A DNA stretch of 64,000 nucleotides from Sphingomonas guangdongensis (GCF_900199185.1 NZ_OBMI01000002.1:868001-932000); one strand, 5' to 3'. Numbered from the stretch's first letter, positions 36,965 to 48,553 are shown. Translations and numbers: made by a program. Notes: generated by a model not told the origin, from the sequence alone.

Positions 36965-37744
36965 CTACTTGCCCCGGCGCTTGCGGTGGCTCTCCAGGTC
37001 GAGCACCGCATTGTCGGCGCCCTCCGGCAGCAGGCCGAGGCGGCGGGCGACCTCCTGGTACGCCTCCACCTCGCCGCCCAGATCACGGCGGAAGCGGTCC
37101 TTGTCGAGCTTCTCGCCCGACTGCATGTCCCACAGCCGGCAACCGTCCGGGCTGATCTCGTCGGCCAGGATGATGCGCGGGTAGTCGTTCTCCCAGATCC
37201 GCCCGAACTCCAGCTTGAAGTCGACCAGGCGGATGCCGATCCCGGCAAACAGGCCGGTCAGGAAGTCGTTGATGCGGATCGCCATGTCCGCCATGTCGTG
37301 AAGCTCGTCCTGCGCCGCCCAGCCGAAGCACAGCACATGCTCCTCGCTGATCATCGGATCGCCGAGCGCGTCGTCCTTGTAATAATATTCGATGATCGTG
37401 CGAGGCAGCTGCGCGCCTTCCTCGATCCCCAGCCGCTTGCTGAGCGAGCCGGCCGCGACGTTGCGGACGACGACCTCGATCGGGACGATCTCGACCTGGC
37501 GGATCAATTGCTCGCGCATGTTGAGACGGCGAATGAAGTGGGTCGGGATGCCGATGTTGCCGAGCAGGGTAAAGACATGCTCGGAGATGCGATTGTTGAG
37601 CACGCCCTTGCCACTGATCGTGCCCTTCTTCTGCGCGTTGAAGGCGGTGGCATCATCCTTGAAATACTGGATCAGCGTGCCGGGCTCCGGACCCTCGTAC
37701 AGGATCTTGGCCTTGCCCTCGTAGATCTGGCGGCGGCGAGCCAT
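36965..37744 (-). CDS. purC: Phosphoribosylaminoimidazole-succinocarboxamide synthase (SAICAR synthase)
   Basis: 259 residues. Typical motifs: '[20 protein letters not shown]', '[15 protein letters not shown]', '[17 protein letters not shown]', and '[20 protein letters not shown]' with '[10 protein letters not shown]' (usually SPDTCRLWD). It joins CAIR and aspartate with ATP in purine synthesis. It is not adjacent to purSQ here; a hairpin separates it from the DUF4349 gene upstream. Confidence 0.97.
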   Translation of the reverse strand: MARRRQIYEGKAKILYEGPEPGTLIQYFKDDATAFNAQKKGTISGKGVLNNRISEHVFTLLGNIGIPTHFIRRLNMREQLIRQVEIVPIEVVVRNVAAGSLSKRLGIEEGAQLPRTIIEYYYKDDALGDPMISEEHVLCFGWAAQDELHDMADMAIRINDFLTGLFAGIGIRLVDFKLEFGRIWENDYPRIILADEISPDGCRLWDMQSGEKLDKDRFRRDLGGEVEAYQEVARRLGLLPEGADNAVLDLESHRKRRGK

Positions 37745-37768
37745 CGGCGGTCCTCGTCAAGAAAGCAG

Positions 37769-37797
37769 CGCCCCGGCGGCGGAGCGCTGCCGGGGCG
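37769..37797 (-). terminator. Probable terminator between the DUF4349 gene and purC
   Basis: A perfect 9-bp stem, cgccccggc/gccggggcg, with an 11-base loop. On the minus strand it is followed by GCTGCTTTCTTGACG, a weak T-rich run. It ends the DUF4349 transcript or sits in the purC leader, 25 bases before the purC start. Confidence 0.5.
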
Positions 37798-37837
37798 GGT
37801 AGCGCGCGCCTATATCGGAGGGGGGCGGGGCGCGCAA

Positions 37838-38671
37838 TCAGGCGGCGGGAGTCCGGTCGCGCCCCCACCAGCGCCGGAGCGGCTGGGCGAACCGACGCCA
37901 GAGCAGCGCGAGCACGGCCAGGAGCAGCAGGGGCGGGCCGAGCGTCGCGAGCAGCCAGAGCAGCGTCGCGAAGGTCCACTCCGCCGATTCCATGAAGGTC
38001 GCCACTGCCCGGGCGATCGTCGAGCGCGGGCCGACGCCGCGGATCGCCTCGCCGGTCGCGTAGTCGAACAGCATCGGTGTGCTCGCCAGGCTGTCGCGAC
38101 CCTCGGCGACCGCGGCGGCGGTTCCGCGGACCTGATCGTCGAGGGCGGCGCGCTGGCGGAGCAGTTCGGCCCGCTCCGCGCCGGTCAGGCCGGGTCGCGC
38201 GAGGTCGCGCTCGATCCGTGCCCGCTCGCCCGCGGCGGCGCGCTGCCCCGCCTCATCGCGGGCGATGCCCGATCCCACGTCGGTGCCGGTGATCTCGGCC
38301 GCGGCGAGCATCCCGTCGGCGCGCTCGATCGCGGCGATGCCGGCCCGCCCGAAGCTGCGCGCGAGTGCCGGTGCCAGCTTGAAAGCCAGGCTGGCGTCGA
38401 TCCGCTCCTCATTCACGACCGAGTAGCGCATGCCGGTGATGCGGCAGCGGGTCACGCCCAGCCGCTCGCAGGCCTGGGCGTGCGCCTCCTGCGCCGCGGC
38501 GATCCGCGCCGCCGGGAGCCGGAAGGCATAGTGGTAGGAGAAGGCGACTCCGGGCGCGGCGGTCACCTCGACGCCCGGCCCACCCTCGCGCGCCGACGAC
38601 GATTGCTCGTCGGTGGCGGCGCCGCACCCGGCGAGCGCCAGCGCGATCAACAGGCCTGCATGCCGCAGCAT
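37838..38671 (-). CDS. DUF4349 family lipoprotein
   Basis: 277 residues from ATG 38671 (Shine-Dalgarno gggagag). Lipoprotein signal with 'LLIALALAGC', then an extracytoplasmic beta/alpha domain ('VAFSYHYAFRLPAARIAAAQ', 'ACERLGVTRCRITGMRYSV'). A charged coiled-coil follows (about 150-200: 'ARIERDLARPGLTGAERAEL'). The protein ends in one transmembrane span (about 240-262) with a basic tail. The layout matches DUF4349, an envelope family of unknown function. A longer in-frame reading has no ribosome site. Confidence 0.8.
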   Translation of the reverse strand: MLRHAGLLIALALAGCGAATDEQSSSAREGGPGVEVTAAPGVAFSYHYAFRLPAARIAAAQEAHAQACERLGVTRCRITGMRYSVVNEERIDASLAFKLAPALARSFGRAGIAAIERADGMLAAAEITGTDVGSGIARDEAGQRAAAGERARIERDLARPGLTGAERAELLRQRAALDDQVRGTAAAVAEGRDSLASTPMLFDYATGEAIRGVGPRSTIARAVATFMESAEWTFATLLWLLATLGPPLLLLAVLALLWRRFAQPLRRWWGRDRTPAA

Positions 38672-38777
38672 CGTCTCTCTCCCGCCGTGTTGGCATATCC
38701 TACTCTCCCGGTAGAGCATCGAGTCAAGCGCCCCGGGGCCCTTCCGCCCGGGCGCGCCCGCGCCTATGTTGACGGCT

Positions 38778-38951
38778 ATGGCTAGTGGTCGGATCAATTC
38801 GCCCGAATCGATGAAGATGGCGAGCGACGTGTTTCACGCTTTCGGCGGTAGCTGGGAGGCGGTCGAGCAGGCCGCGGTGCCGCGCGCCGATGGTGTCCAC
38901 GTCATCCCACGCCGCGCGATCGCCGACGCGTTGAAGAAAAAGTCTGCCTGA
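38778..38951 (+). CDS. Small conserved hypothetical protein
   Basis: 57 residues from ATG 38778 ('MASGRINSPESMKMASDVFH'); an in-frame ATG 12 bases earlier is possible. Soluble, no signal. The sequence 'AFGGSWEAVEQAAVPRADGV' and the basic end 'IADALKKKSA' suggest a compact helical protein. I do not know a function. It may share a transcript with the membrane protein gene that starts 22 bases downstream. Confidence 0.6.
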   Translation: MASGRINSPESMKMASDVFHAFGGSWEAVEQAAVPRADGVHVIPRRAIADALKKKSA

Positions 38952-38973
38952 GCGTCACCGGAGGGTCGCCGCC

Positions 38974-39693
38974 ATGGGCCTGACCCTCCTCGCGGTCGTG
39001 ACGGCGGCGCTGCTGCTACCGGGCATCATCGCCGCACGCGCCATGTTCGAGGCGGCGCGCACGGCGGAGGTCGAACCGGTCATCCCCTCGCTCTCCGGCG
39101 CGACCGGCATCGCGCTTGCCGGCGGGTTCAGCGTCATCACCCACTGCCTCTACGTGCTCGCGCTGATCGTCGCCGCGGCGCTGCCGCCGTGGACGCCGCT
39201 GCCGCTCGCCGATCCATACGCCATTCTGCTGGCGGGCGATCCGGCCGGCGACCGGCTGCAGGTGGTGCTGGCGCTGGTGCTCGGCCTCATGTGGCTGATC
39301 GGCCTGGCGACGCTCATCGGCTTCGTTGCGGGTCGTTTCGTGCTCCGCTACGGCGATCCAGCGATCTTCTACGGCCCATTGGCGGAGGTCCTGCTCGCGG
39401 GGCGCGGTCCCAACCGCTTCATCAACGCCTACGTCCTGACCAAGGTGGGAGAGGAAGGCCGCTTCGTCGGCTATCGGGGAACGGTCGCGAGCCTGCTGCG
39501 CGATGAGAGTCGCGTGCCTGATCGCGTCGTCCTCAAGAACGTGGCAACCTTCTACCTCGACATACGCAGCGACGGCCCGCCGAAGCGCCGCGAGCAGCCG
39601 GAGACGATCGACTGGCTCGTCCTGACCGCCGCCGAGTGGTACAATATCGCATTCCGTGTGTACGAGATCGCGGAGGACGAGCCGGTGTCCTAA
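38974..39693 (+). CDS. Membrane protein of unknown function (possibly DUF6338)
   Basis: 239 residues. Three hydrophobic spans lie at about 3-24 (LTLLAVVTAALLLPGIIA), 48-70 and 98-120 (VVLALVLGLMWLIGLATLIG). A cytoplasmic C-terminal half follows, with 'RFINAYVLTKVGEEGRFVGY' and 'VPDRVVLKNVATFYLDI'. This layout resembles DUF6338, but I am not certain. It overlaps the convergent hydrolase gene at the stop (ctaa). Confidence 0.75.
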   Translation: MGLTLLAVVTAALLLPGIIAARAMFEAARTAEVEPVIPSLSGATGIALAGGFSVITHCLYVLALIVAAALPPWTPLPLADPYAILLAGDPAGDRLQVVLALVLGLMWLIGLATLIGFVAGRFVLRYGDPAIFYGPLAEVLLAGRGPNRFINAYVLTKVGEEGRFVGYRGTVASLLRDESRVPDRVVLKNVATFYLDIRSDGPPKRREQPETIDWLVLTAAEWYNIAFRVYEIAEDEPVS

Positions 39694-40568
39694 CGGGCGA
39701 ACGCAGCGGCGATCAGTCGCTTCGACTGCGCCCACGCCGCGCTTTCCGGCGCGACCAGTTCGACGTGGCCGGTTTTCGCAACGGTGTGGAGGTGGACGCG
39801 GTCGCCCTTTGCGGTCGCGCCCGCGACATAGTCGGTCGCCATGCGATAGGGGATGATCTTGTCCTCCCGGCCGTTGACAAGGTCCTGAGGCACGCCGAGC
39901 GGCCATAGGCGCGGTACGGAGGTGTCGGCGTAGGGTTCGGGGCGACCGCTGCCGACCAGCTTTGCGACTACGTCGGTACCGCAGCCATTGTCCGGGCTGC
40001 TGGCGGTCGCTTCCAGGTCGGGAAGACCGCCGAGGCTCACGACGTGCGCGATCGGGAGCGGATCGTCGGTCCGTAGCGGGCTGGTCGCCGGCAGCCTGCC
40101 GCGTGCCGCCAGCCACAGCGCCAGGTGCCCCCCCGCGGAATGGCCAACCGCGACGATGCGGCGCGTGTTGAGCCCGTAGTGCGCGGCGTGGGTGCGCAGC
40201 AGGTCGGCCGCCGCGGCCGCATCGGCAAAGGTGCCGGGATAGCCGCCGCCCGCCCGATCGACTCCGCGGTAATCGATGTTCCAGACCGCATAGCCGGCGC
40301 GGCGGAGGTCGTCGGCCACCCAGTTCATCAGGCTGCGATCGGCGATGCTCGTCTGCCAGCAGCCGCCGTGTACCATCAGCACCGTGCGGTGCGGCGGCGG
40401 CGTCGCGGGCAGCCACAGGTCCACCTTCTGCATCTGATCCGTGCCGTAGGAGAGCGTCTGGTCGGGCCGCGGCTGCGCTCGCTTGGCCAGGTCGGGCCAG
40501 GTCAGCAACTGAGCGTTGGCGGGCATCGCGGTCATCCCGAGCGCGGCGGCGAGAAGCAGGCGGAGCAT
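39690..40568 (-). CDS. Exported alpha/beta hydrolase
   Basis: 292 residues from ATG 40568 (an in-frame ATG 12 bases upstream is equally possible). Signal peptide to 'MTAMPANAQ'. The oxyanion motif is 'VLMVHGGCWQTSIADRSLMN', the nucleophile elbow is 'IVAVGHSAGGHLALW', and a C-terminal 'TGHVELVAP' holds the catalytic His. It is of the esterase/kynurenine-formamidase-like type. A periplasmic esterase is probable; the substrate is unknown. Confidence 0.88.
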   Translation of the reverse strand: MLRLLLAAALGMTAMPANAQLLTWPDLAKRAQPRPDQTLSYGTDQMQKVDLWLPATPPPHRTVLMVHGGCWQTSIADRSLMNWVADDLRRAGYAVWNIDYRGVDRAGGGYPGTFADAAAAADLLRTHAAHYGLNTRRIVAVGHSAGGHLALWLAARGRLPATSPLRTDDPLPIAHVVSLGGLPDLEATASSPDNGCGTDVVAKLVGSGRPEPYADTSVPRLWPLGVPQDLVNGREDKIIPYRMATDYVAGATAKGDRVHLHTVAKTGHVELVAPESAAWAQSKRLIAAAFAR

Positions 40569-40619
40569 CGCAGGTACCATAGCGTGTGCAGGCGAACGCC
40601 CGCCAGCCCGCGAATGCGC

Positions 40620-42083
40620 TCAACCCGTCCGCATGACCCGGAGGGTGCGCTCCGCCGGATCGACCGGATCAAGCAGGAACATGCCGTGGTCGCGCTGCGC
40701 GATCAGCCAGGCGACATGCGCCGGCGAGATCAGCTGGCCGGGCACCAGCCGCGGGACGCCGGGCGGCGCGGGCGCGATTACCTCCGCGGCGATGCGGCCG
40801 GCCGCCGCCTCGAACGAGACCTGCTCGACGGCGCCGAAGAAGGCGGCGGCCGGGTTCGCCGCCATCTCGATCGAGAGCGTGTCGAGGGTCGGCACGCTGC
40901 CGAGCGGCGCAAGGGCGATCGTGCCCTTTGCCAAGCGATCGACGGCGTCGGCCAGCCCGCGGGCGAGCGCGCGCACGTCGCGCTTGCCCGTGCCGGGGCT
41001 CAGCACCGCCAGCAGGTGGCGCGCGGTCGAGAGGCCGGCGGAAACGCGGTGGTGCTCGCTCAGCCAGTCGTCCAGCGCATAGGCCGACACGCCGAGTGCG
41101 CTGGTGTCGATCAGCACCTTGGTCTGGTCGAGCGCCGCGCCGGCGGGAAGATCGCCGGTGCCGAACACACGCAGGCCGGGGATCTCGGCCAGCAGCTCGC
41201 GCAGCAGCGCCGCCCGGCGGAGCGCGTGGTTCCACATCGACGCTCCCGTCAGCGCGTGCTGGCGGCGGGCCGCGTCCAGGCTCGCCAGGATCGGCACGGA
41301 GGGGCTGGTCGTCTCAAACAGCTCGTACGCCATCCACAGCCGCTGCTGATCGATCAGATTGCCGCGGGCGAGCAGCGCGGACCCTTGGGTCAGCGCGCCC
41401 ATCGTCTTGTGCACGCTGTAGACCGCCATGTCGGCGCCCTGCGCCAGCGGATCGTCGGGCAGCGCGTCGCAGAAGGCAAAGGCGCCGCCCCATGCGGCAT
41501 CGCAGATCAGCGGGATGTCGCGCGCGTGGCAGAGCCCGGCAAGCGCGGCGACGTCGCTGGTCACGCCGTAGTAGCTGGGTGAGACGATCACGACCGCCCT
41601 GGCGCCCGGATGCGCGTCGAGCGTTGCCGCGAGCGCGGCGGGATCGACGCCGTGCTCGACGTCCCAGGCCGGATCGACGATCGCGGGCACGCACGCCGCG
41701 TTCAGCCCTGCGACAAGCGCGTGGGCTCGCTCCGCCTTGTGGACATTGGCGGCGAACACGACGGTGTCGCCCGGTGCCGCCACCGCGGCGAGCGCGACGT
41801 GCAGGCTCTGGGTTGAACCGCCGGTCGCGAAGCGGCAGAACTCGGCACCCCACGCCTCCGCCGCGATCTCGTGCGCGCGTTGCAGCGCGTGGGCGCTCTC
41901 GGTGCGGTCGTCCAGCCCCTTGGGCGTGATCACGTCGGCGCGGAACAGCCGCTTGCCGAGCAGCGCCGTCAATCCCGGCGGTATCGCCGCACCCTGGTGA
42001 TGAGCGGGCGCGCCGAAGCCGTGCAGCGGACGATGCTCGATCGCGGCGAGCGCATCGAGGAGCGGGGTCTGGTGCTGATCCAT
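40620..42083 (-). CDS. PLP-dependent Orn/Lys/Arg decarboxylase-like protein
   Basis: 487 residues, fold-type I. 'HGFGAPAHHQGAAIPPGLTA' and 'FCRFATGGSTQSLHVALAAV' fit the N-terminal part. 'VVIVSPSYYGVTSDVAALAG', 'PLICDAAWGGAFAFCD' and the PLP lysine in 'MAVYSVHKTMGALTQGSALL' match the major-domain signature of prokaryotic lysine/ornithine/arginine decarboxylases. The C-terminal domain has 'LVPGQLISPAHVAWLI'. It is shorter than inducible E. coli enzymes and lacks the receiver-like wing domain. The amino-acid substrate cannot be read from the sequence. Confidence 0.9.
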   Translation of the reverse strand: MDQHQTPLLDALAAIEHRPLHGFGAPAHHQGAAIPPGLTALLGKRLFRADVITPKGLDDRTESAHALQRAHEIAAEAWGAEFCRFATGGSTQSLHVALAAVAAPGDTVVFAANVHKAERAHALVAGLNAACVPAIVDPAWDVEHGVDPAALAATLDAHPGARAVVIVSPSYYGVTSDVAALAGLCHARDIPLICDAAWGGAFAFCDALPDDPLAQGADMAVYSVHKTMGALTQGSALLARGNLIDQQRLWMAYELFETTSPSVPILASLDAARRQHALTGASMWNHALRRAALLRELLAEIPGLRVFGTGDLPAGAALDQTKVLIDTSALGVSAYALDDWLSEHHRVSAGLSTARHLLAVLSPGTGKRDVRALARGLADAVDRLAKGTIALAPLGSVPTLDTLSIEMAANPAAAFFGAVEQVSFEAAAGRIAAEVIAPAPPGVPRLVPGQLISPAHVAWLIAQRDHGMFLLDPVDPAERTLRVMRTG

Positions 42084-42171
42084 CGCCCGGCAGAGCGTGC
42101 GTAGCTAACGATCGTTCCCGCTCTGTCCGGTTCTGGCCCAACCAGCGCGAGGCTGCTAGACCGTCGCGTCC

Positions 42172-44400
<2,229 letters not shown>

Positions 44401-44497
44401 TCCGGCGCGGGCCGGGCCCTTCAGATCCTAAGACTCCCCATTGCTGCGAACAGCTTAGGACCGGCTTAACCATTGGGCGGGTAGCGCCGCGGGCGTG

Positions 44498-46228
44498 ATG
44501 CTGTTCCGCAAGCGGCCTGCCGCCTCCGAGCTCGTGCCCCTTGCGCCCACGCCGCTGTCCGATGCCACGCGCGTGCTGGAGCAGCAGCATGTCGAGCCGG
44601 TGCTCGACCTCTTGCCCATTCCCGCCACCATCGTCCGCCATTCCGGCGACGCCCTGGTGCTGGAGGCGAGCAACCAACCGTTTCGCGCGGCCGGCTTTGG
44701 CGGAGCGACGGCCGACGTATCGCCGTTCCTGCGCCTGCTCGGCGGTCGACTGAGCGACTTTCTCCGCTCGGACGAGCTGCACCGTTCTTTCGCTTGGCAG
44801 ACCGGCGACGCGATCGAGCCGCGCTACTTTCGCGTGACCTTTGCCCGGCGCCGCGGCACCGAGCGCGACGGGCGCTGCTTCGTCGCTTTGGTCGATCAGA
44901 CCGGCGAGCAGCGGACCGAGATCAGTCTGCGCCGCGAGATGATGTCGGACAGCCTGACCGGCCTGCCCAACCGCGGCGGCTTCGGCGATGAGGTGGAGGC
45001 GTCCTTCTCCCCCGATGCTGCCGATCGGCATGCGGTCATGATCGTCAACCTCAACCGCTTCAGCCGCGTCAACGCCTGCATGGGCAGCCTGGCCGGCGAC
45101 GAACTGCTGATCTCCGTCGCGCGCCGGATCAAGGGCGCGCTGCGCGGGCGCGACACGCTGGCCCGGATCGGCGGGGACGAGTTCGGCGTCCTGCTTCAAA
45201 CCGACGACGGCGCGGCCGACGCGCTGATGGTGGCGGAGCGGATCGGGGCGGCGCTGGCGGCGCCGTTCCGCCTCACCGACTTCGAGATCCGGATCGATTG
45301 CTCGATCGGCATCGCACTCGGCAAGGACGACATCGCCGAGCCGGAGGACCTGATCCGCCACGCGCAGGTCGCGGTGAAGCGCGCCAAGAAGACCGGCAAT
45401 ACCGAACTTTACAACCACTCGACCTTTGATGTGGTCCGCACCCAATTCGGGATTGAGACCGCACTGCGCCGCGCGATCGACAATGGCGACATGCGGCTAA
45501 GCTTTCAGCCGATCTGCGACCTGGCGACAGGGCGGATCGTGTCGTTCGAGTCACTCGCACGCTGGGCGCCGGACGGGCGCGAGGTGTCGCCGTCGGACTT
45601 CATCCCGGTGGCGGAGGAGTGCGGCCTGATCGTGCCGCTCGGCCGCTGGGCGATGGACGAGGCGGCGCGAACAATCGCCGCCTGGGACAAGCGGGCCGGT
45701 GGCTATTGCGGGGCGAACCTCGCGGTCAACCTGTCGGCGATCCAGCTGCAGCGCGACCAGATCGCATCGCTTGTCGGCCGCACCCTCGACAGCCACGGCG
45801 TCGCGGGCAGTCGCATGATGCTGGAGCTGACGGAAAGCGCGATCGTCAGCGATCCCGACCGGATCGCCGAGACGCTCCATGCGCTGAAAGAGCTGGGCGC
45901 GACGATCGCCATGGATGACTTCGGCACCGGCTATTCCAACCTGGCGGTGCTGCAGCGACTGCCGATCGATGTTCTGAAGATCGATCGGAGCTTCGTGTCG
46001 GGCATGCTGAGCGACCGCGACAAGGTCGCCATCGTCCGCGCGGTGCTCAGCCTCGCCCAGGCGCTCGGCATGCGGACCACCGCTGAGGGCATTGAGACCA
46101 ACGAGCTCGCACAGACGCTCGCCGCGCTCGGCTGCAGCTACGGCCAAGGTTTCCTCTACGCGCGCCCGCTGGAGGCGGATGCCGCGTTTCAGCTGCTCTC
46201 CGCGCGCAACGCCGCGTCGACCGCCTGA
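44498..46228 (+). CDS. GGDEF/EAL two-domain protein (c-di-GMP synthase and/or phosphodiesterase)
   Basis: 576 residues. A PAS-like N-terminus (about 25-140) is followed by a GGDEF domain ('DSLTGLPNRGGF'; 'RGRDTLARIGGDEFGVLL', active-site about 225). The inhibitory I-site RxxD is present as RGRD. Then an EAL domain: 'SFESLARW' (ESL in place of EAL), 'LELTES', 'MDDFGTGYSNLAVLQRLPID' and 'LKIDRSFV'. The catalytic residues look intact, so both activities are possible. No transmembrane segment is seen. It overlaps the cca gene convergently by 40 bases. A GTG at 44495 is an alternative start. Confidence 0.93.
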   Translation: MLFRKRPAASELVPLAPTPLSDATRVLEQQHVEPVLDLLPIPATIVRHSGDALVLEASNQPFRAAGFGGATADVSPFLRLLGGRLSDFLRSDELHRSFAWQTGDAIEPRYFRVTFARRRGTERDGRCFVALVDQTGEQRTEISLRREMMSDSLTGLPNRGGFGDEVEASFSPDAADRHAVMIVNLNRFSRVNACMGSLAGDELLISVARRIKGALRGRDTLARIGGDEFGVLLQTDDGAADALMVAERIGAALAAPFRLTDFEIRIDCSIGIALGKDDIAEPEDLIRHAQVAVKRAKKTGNTELYNHSTFDVVRTQFGIETALRRAIDNGDMRLSFQPICDLATGRIVSFESLARWAPDGREVSPSDFIPVAEECGLIVPLGRWAMDEAARTIAAWDKRAGGYCGANLAVNLSAIQLQRDQIASLVGRTLDSHGVAGSRMMLELTESAIVSDPDRIAETLHALKELGATIAMDDFGTGYSNLAVLQRLPIDVLKIDRSFVSGMLSDRDKVAIVRAVLSLAQALGMRTTAEGIETNELAQTLAALGCSYGQGFLYARPLEADAAFQLLSARNAASTA

Positions 46229-47379
46229 TCGACGATCGCAGCTAGGGCGTCGCCGTCCGGAAAGCCGGCGGCGATCCAGGCATCTTCGATCCCGTGCAGC
46301 GTCGCCGCGACCAGCGGCCCGCGGCTGAGCCCGCGCCCGACGAGCACGCCGCCGCTCACCGGCAGGCGCGGCGGCACCCAGCCGGCGAGCGCCGCGATGT
46401 CGGCGAGTGGTCGGTCCGAGAGCAGCAGGCGATCGATCGCTCCTTCGATGCCCAGCCGATAGCCGAGCGCCTGGGGCGAGAAGTCGCCAGCGTCTTCCGC
46501 CGCAATCTCCAGGCGCTTGCGCTGCAAATTCGAGAGCTTCAGCCGGGCGCCGACCTCCGCCACCGCGTCGCGCGGCAGCAGCGCGACGAGACGGCGGAGC
46601 GGATCGGGCGCAATGCCGACCGCCGCCTCCCGCTGGGCGAGCCATGTCAGCCGATCGGTCGACGCAACCTCCGGCAGCACCGGCAGCAGGATGCCGTGGT
46701 CCAGCATCAACGCCGTGACCCGCACCGCATCGCGCGCGACCAGCAGCTTCAGCAGCTCGTCGCGGATCCGCTCGCGTGAGAGCGCCATCAGGTCGTTGGC
46801 GCGGCGGCTGCACGCCGCCAGCCCGTCCGCGTCGGGTGCATCACCGAAGCGCGCGAGGAAGCGGAAGAAGCGCAGGATGCGCAGGTGATCCTCCGCGATC
46901 CGGATGAGCGGATCGCCGATGAAGCGCACCCGCCGCTCGGCTAGATCATCAAGACCCCCGAAGTAGTCGAACACCGCGCCGGTCAGCGGATCGGCGTAGA
47001 GCGCGTTTATGGCGAAGTCGCGCCGGGCCGCGTCCTCCCGCCAGTCGGAGGTAAAGGCGACGGTCGCGTGGCGACCATCGGTCGCGAGGTCGCGCCGCAG
47101 GGTGGTGACTTCGACCGGGCCGCTCTCGATCACCGCGGTGATCGTGCCGTGAGCGAGGCCGGTCGGCACCGCCCTGATCCGTGCGGCGTCCAGCCGGTCA
47201 AGCACCGCCTCGGGCGCGTGGACGGTCGCGAGATCGACGTCGGCTACGTCGAGTCCGAGCAGCGTGTCGCGCACGGCGCCGCCGACGAAGCGCACCTCCC
47301 CCGCCGCGGCGCCGAGCACCGTGCAGAGTTCGTCCAGGCCGGCGCGGGCACGCCAGGGCGCGTCGGGGAGTGACGTCAT
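46189..47379 (-). CDS. cca: CCA tRNA nucleotidyltransferase
   Basis: 396 residues from ATG 47379, which overlaps the Nudix stop (ATGA). The class II head has 'EVRFVGGAVRDTLLGLDVAD' and 'DVDLAT' with the two catalytic Asp residues. Next comes 'RRDFAINALYADPLTG'. The neck and tail are helical and include 'GDPLIRIAEDHLRILRFFRF'. It adds or repairs CCA ends of tRNA. Third gene of the DUF1285-Nudix-cca operon; its 3' end lies inside the convergent GGDEF/EAL gene. Confidence 0.96.
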   Translation of the reverse strand: MTSLPDAPWRARAGLDELCTVLGAAAGEVRFVGGAVRDTLLGLDVADVDLATVHAPEAVLDRLDAARIRAVPTGLAHGTITAVIESGPVEVTTLRRDLATDGRHATVAFTSDWREDAARRDFAINALYADPLTGAVFDYFGGLDDLAERRVRFIGDPLIRIAEDHLRILRFFRFLARFGDAPDADGLAACSRRANDLMALSRERIRDELLKLLVARDAVRVTALMLDHGILLPVLPEVASTDRLTWLAQREAAVGIAPDPLRRLVALLPRDAVAEVGARLKLSNLQRKRLEIAAEDAGDFSPQALGYRLGIEGAIDRLLLSDRPLADIAALAGWVPPRLPVSGGVLVGRGLSRGPLVAATLHGIEDAWIAAGFPDGDALAAIVDQAVDAALRAESS

Positions 47380-47969
47380 GACAGTCGGCGCGTCAGGTTG
47401 ATCAGGATCGCCGCGGTTGCTCCCCAGATACGCCGGCCTTCCCATTCGATCTCGAAATAGTCGCGCCGCACGCCGCGGTACATCGCCGTGGCCGGTCGGT
47501 GGTTGGCGGGATCGAGAAGGAAGGCGAGCGGCACCTCGAACACCTCGGCGACCTCCGCCTCGTGCGGGACAAGCGGCAGGTCCGGCGGGACGATGCCGAG
47601 CACGGGCGTGATGAGGTAGTTGGTGCCGGTCCGGTAGCGATCGATCGCGCCGACGACCTGCACGGCGGCGGGATCGAGCGCAATCTCCTCCTCCGCCTCG
47701 CGCAGCGCCGCCGCGACCGCATCGGCGTCGCCCGGATCGACGCGGCCGCCGGGCAGCGCGACCTGACCGGCATGCTGGCGTAGCTGCTCCGTCCGGCGGG
47801 TCAGGATCACGCCGGGCTCGGCGCGGTCGGTGACGGCGATCAGCACCGCAGCCTCCGCGGCGGGAGGCGCATCGTCCAGCTCCAGCTCGCGCAGGTCGGC
47901 GCGGAGCAGCTCCAGTTCATGGTCCGCTCGGGTCGCGGTCGCGGCGCTCAGCCGCTCGATCAGGGTCAC
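47376..47969 (-). CDS. Nudix hydrolase, CoA pyrophosphatase type
   Basis: 197 residues. The Nudix box is 'LPGGRVDPGDADAVAAALRE' followed by AEEEIAL. The upstream 'RAEPGVILTRRTEQLRQHAG' is the UPF0035/NudL signature of CoA diphosphatases. It probably cleaves CoA or acyl-CoA to 4'-phosphopantetheine and 3',5'-ADP. The GTG start overlaps the DUF1285 stop as GTGA. Confidence 0.92.
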   Translation of the reverse strand: MTLIERLSAATATRADHELELLRADLRELELDDAPPAAEAAVLIAVTDRAEPGVILTRRTEQLRQHAGQVALPGGRVDPGDADAVAAALREAEEEIALDPAAVQVVGAIDRYRTGTNYLITPVLGIVPPDLPLVPHEAEVAEVFEVPLAFLLDPANHRPATAMYRGVRRDYFEIEWEGRRIWGATAAILINLTRRLS

Positions 47970-48517
47970 GCGGGCTCCAGCGGGAAGAAGGCGCCGTTGC
48001 TCAGGATGCCGGGCCGGTCCGCGTCAGTTTCGAGCGCGAGGGCGACCAGCTCGTAGTAGACAGGCCGGGCGACCAGCGCCTCCAGTCCGCCGCGGACGTG
48101 GAGGTAGGGGCGAGGACCATCGGCGGCCTGTGCGAAGCGCAAGGCGTGCTCCGGCCCCGCGATCACCAGATCGCCGGTGTTGAGCTGAAACGCGACCCGA
48201 CCGTTCGCGGCCTTCATCGCGGTGGCCACGAAGGGCGCATCCTCGACCGCGATGTCGAGCTTCTCGCCCGGCGTGACCAGCACGTAGCCGCCGTCGGGCT
48301 CCCGCCGCAGGATCGAGGCAAACTTGCGCACCATCCCGCGGCGGCCGATCGGCGCTCCCTGGTGATACCAGGTGCCGTCGCGTGCGATCCGCATCTCGCT
48401 GTCGCCGCAGTGGGCGGGGTGCCAGCGCTCGACCGGAGCAGGGATCGCCGCCGCGATGGCCGCCGCAACCTCATCCATCGTCAGCACGTGGAGATCGGGC
48501 GGGGGCGGCATCGGCAT
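47966..48517 (-). CDS. DUF1285 family protein
   Basis: 183 residues. 'CGDSEMRIARDGTWYHQGAP' and 'IGRRGMVRKFASILRREPDG', with 'YVLVTPGEKLDIAVEDAPF', match DUF1285. The end is 'RPGILSNGAFFPLEPA'. A soluble, cytoplasmic beta-rich protein of unknown function that is repeatedly found upstream of a Nudix hydrolase and cca in alphaproteobacteria. Both downstream overlaps (GTGA, ATGA) tie the three genes together. Confidence 0.92.
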   Translation of the reverse strand: MPMPPPPDLHVLTMDEVAAAIAAAIPAPVERWHPAHCGDSEMRIARDGTWYHQGAPIGRRGMVRKFASILRREPDGGYVLVTPGEKLDIAVEDAPFVATAMKAANGRVAFQLNTGDLVIAGPEHALRFAQAADGPRPYLHVRGGLEALVARPVYYELVALALETDADRPGILSNGAFFPLEPA

Positions 48518-48553
48518 GGCGGCGATGTAGCGCGGGAGTGGCGAAAGGAAAGG

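Noticed and set aside
44426..44460. Inverted repeat tcctaag / cttagga after parC
   Set aside because: Only seven pairs with a 21-base loop and no T-run; too weak to call a terminator.
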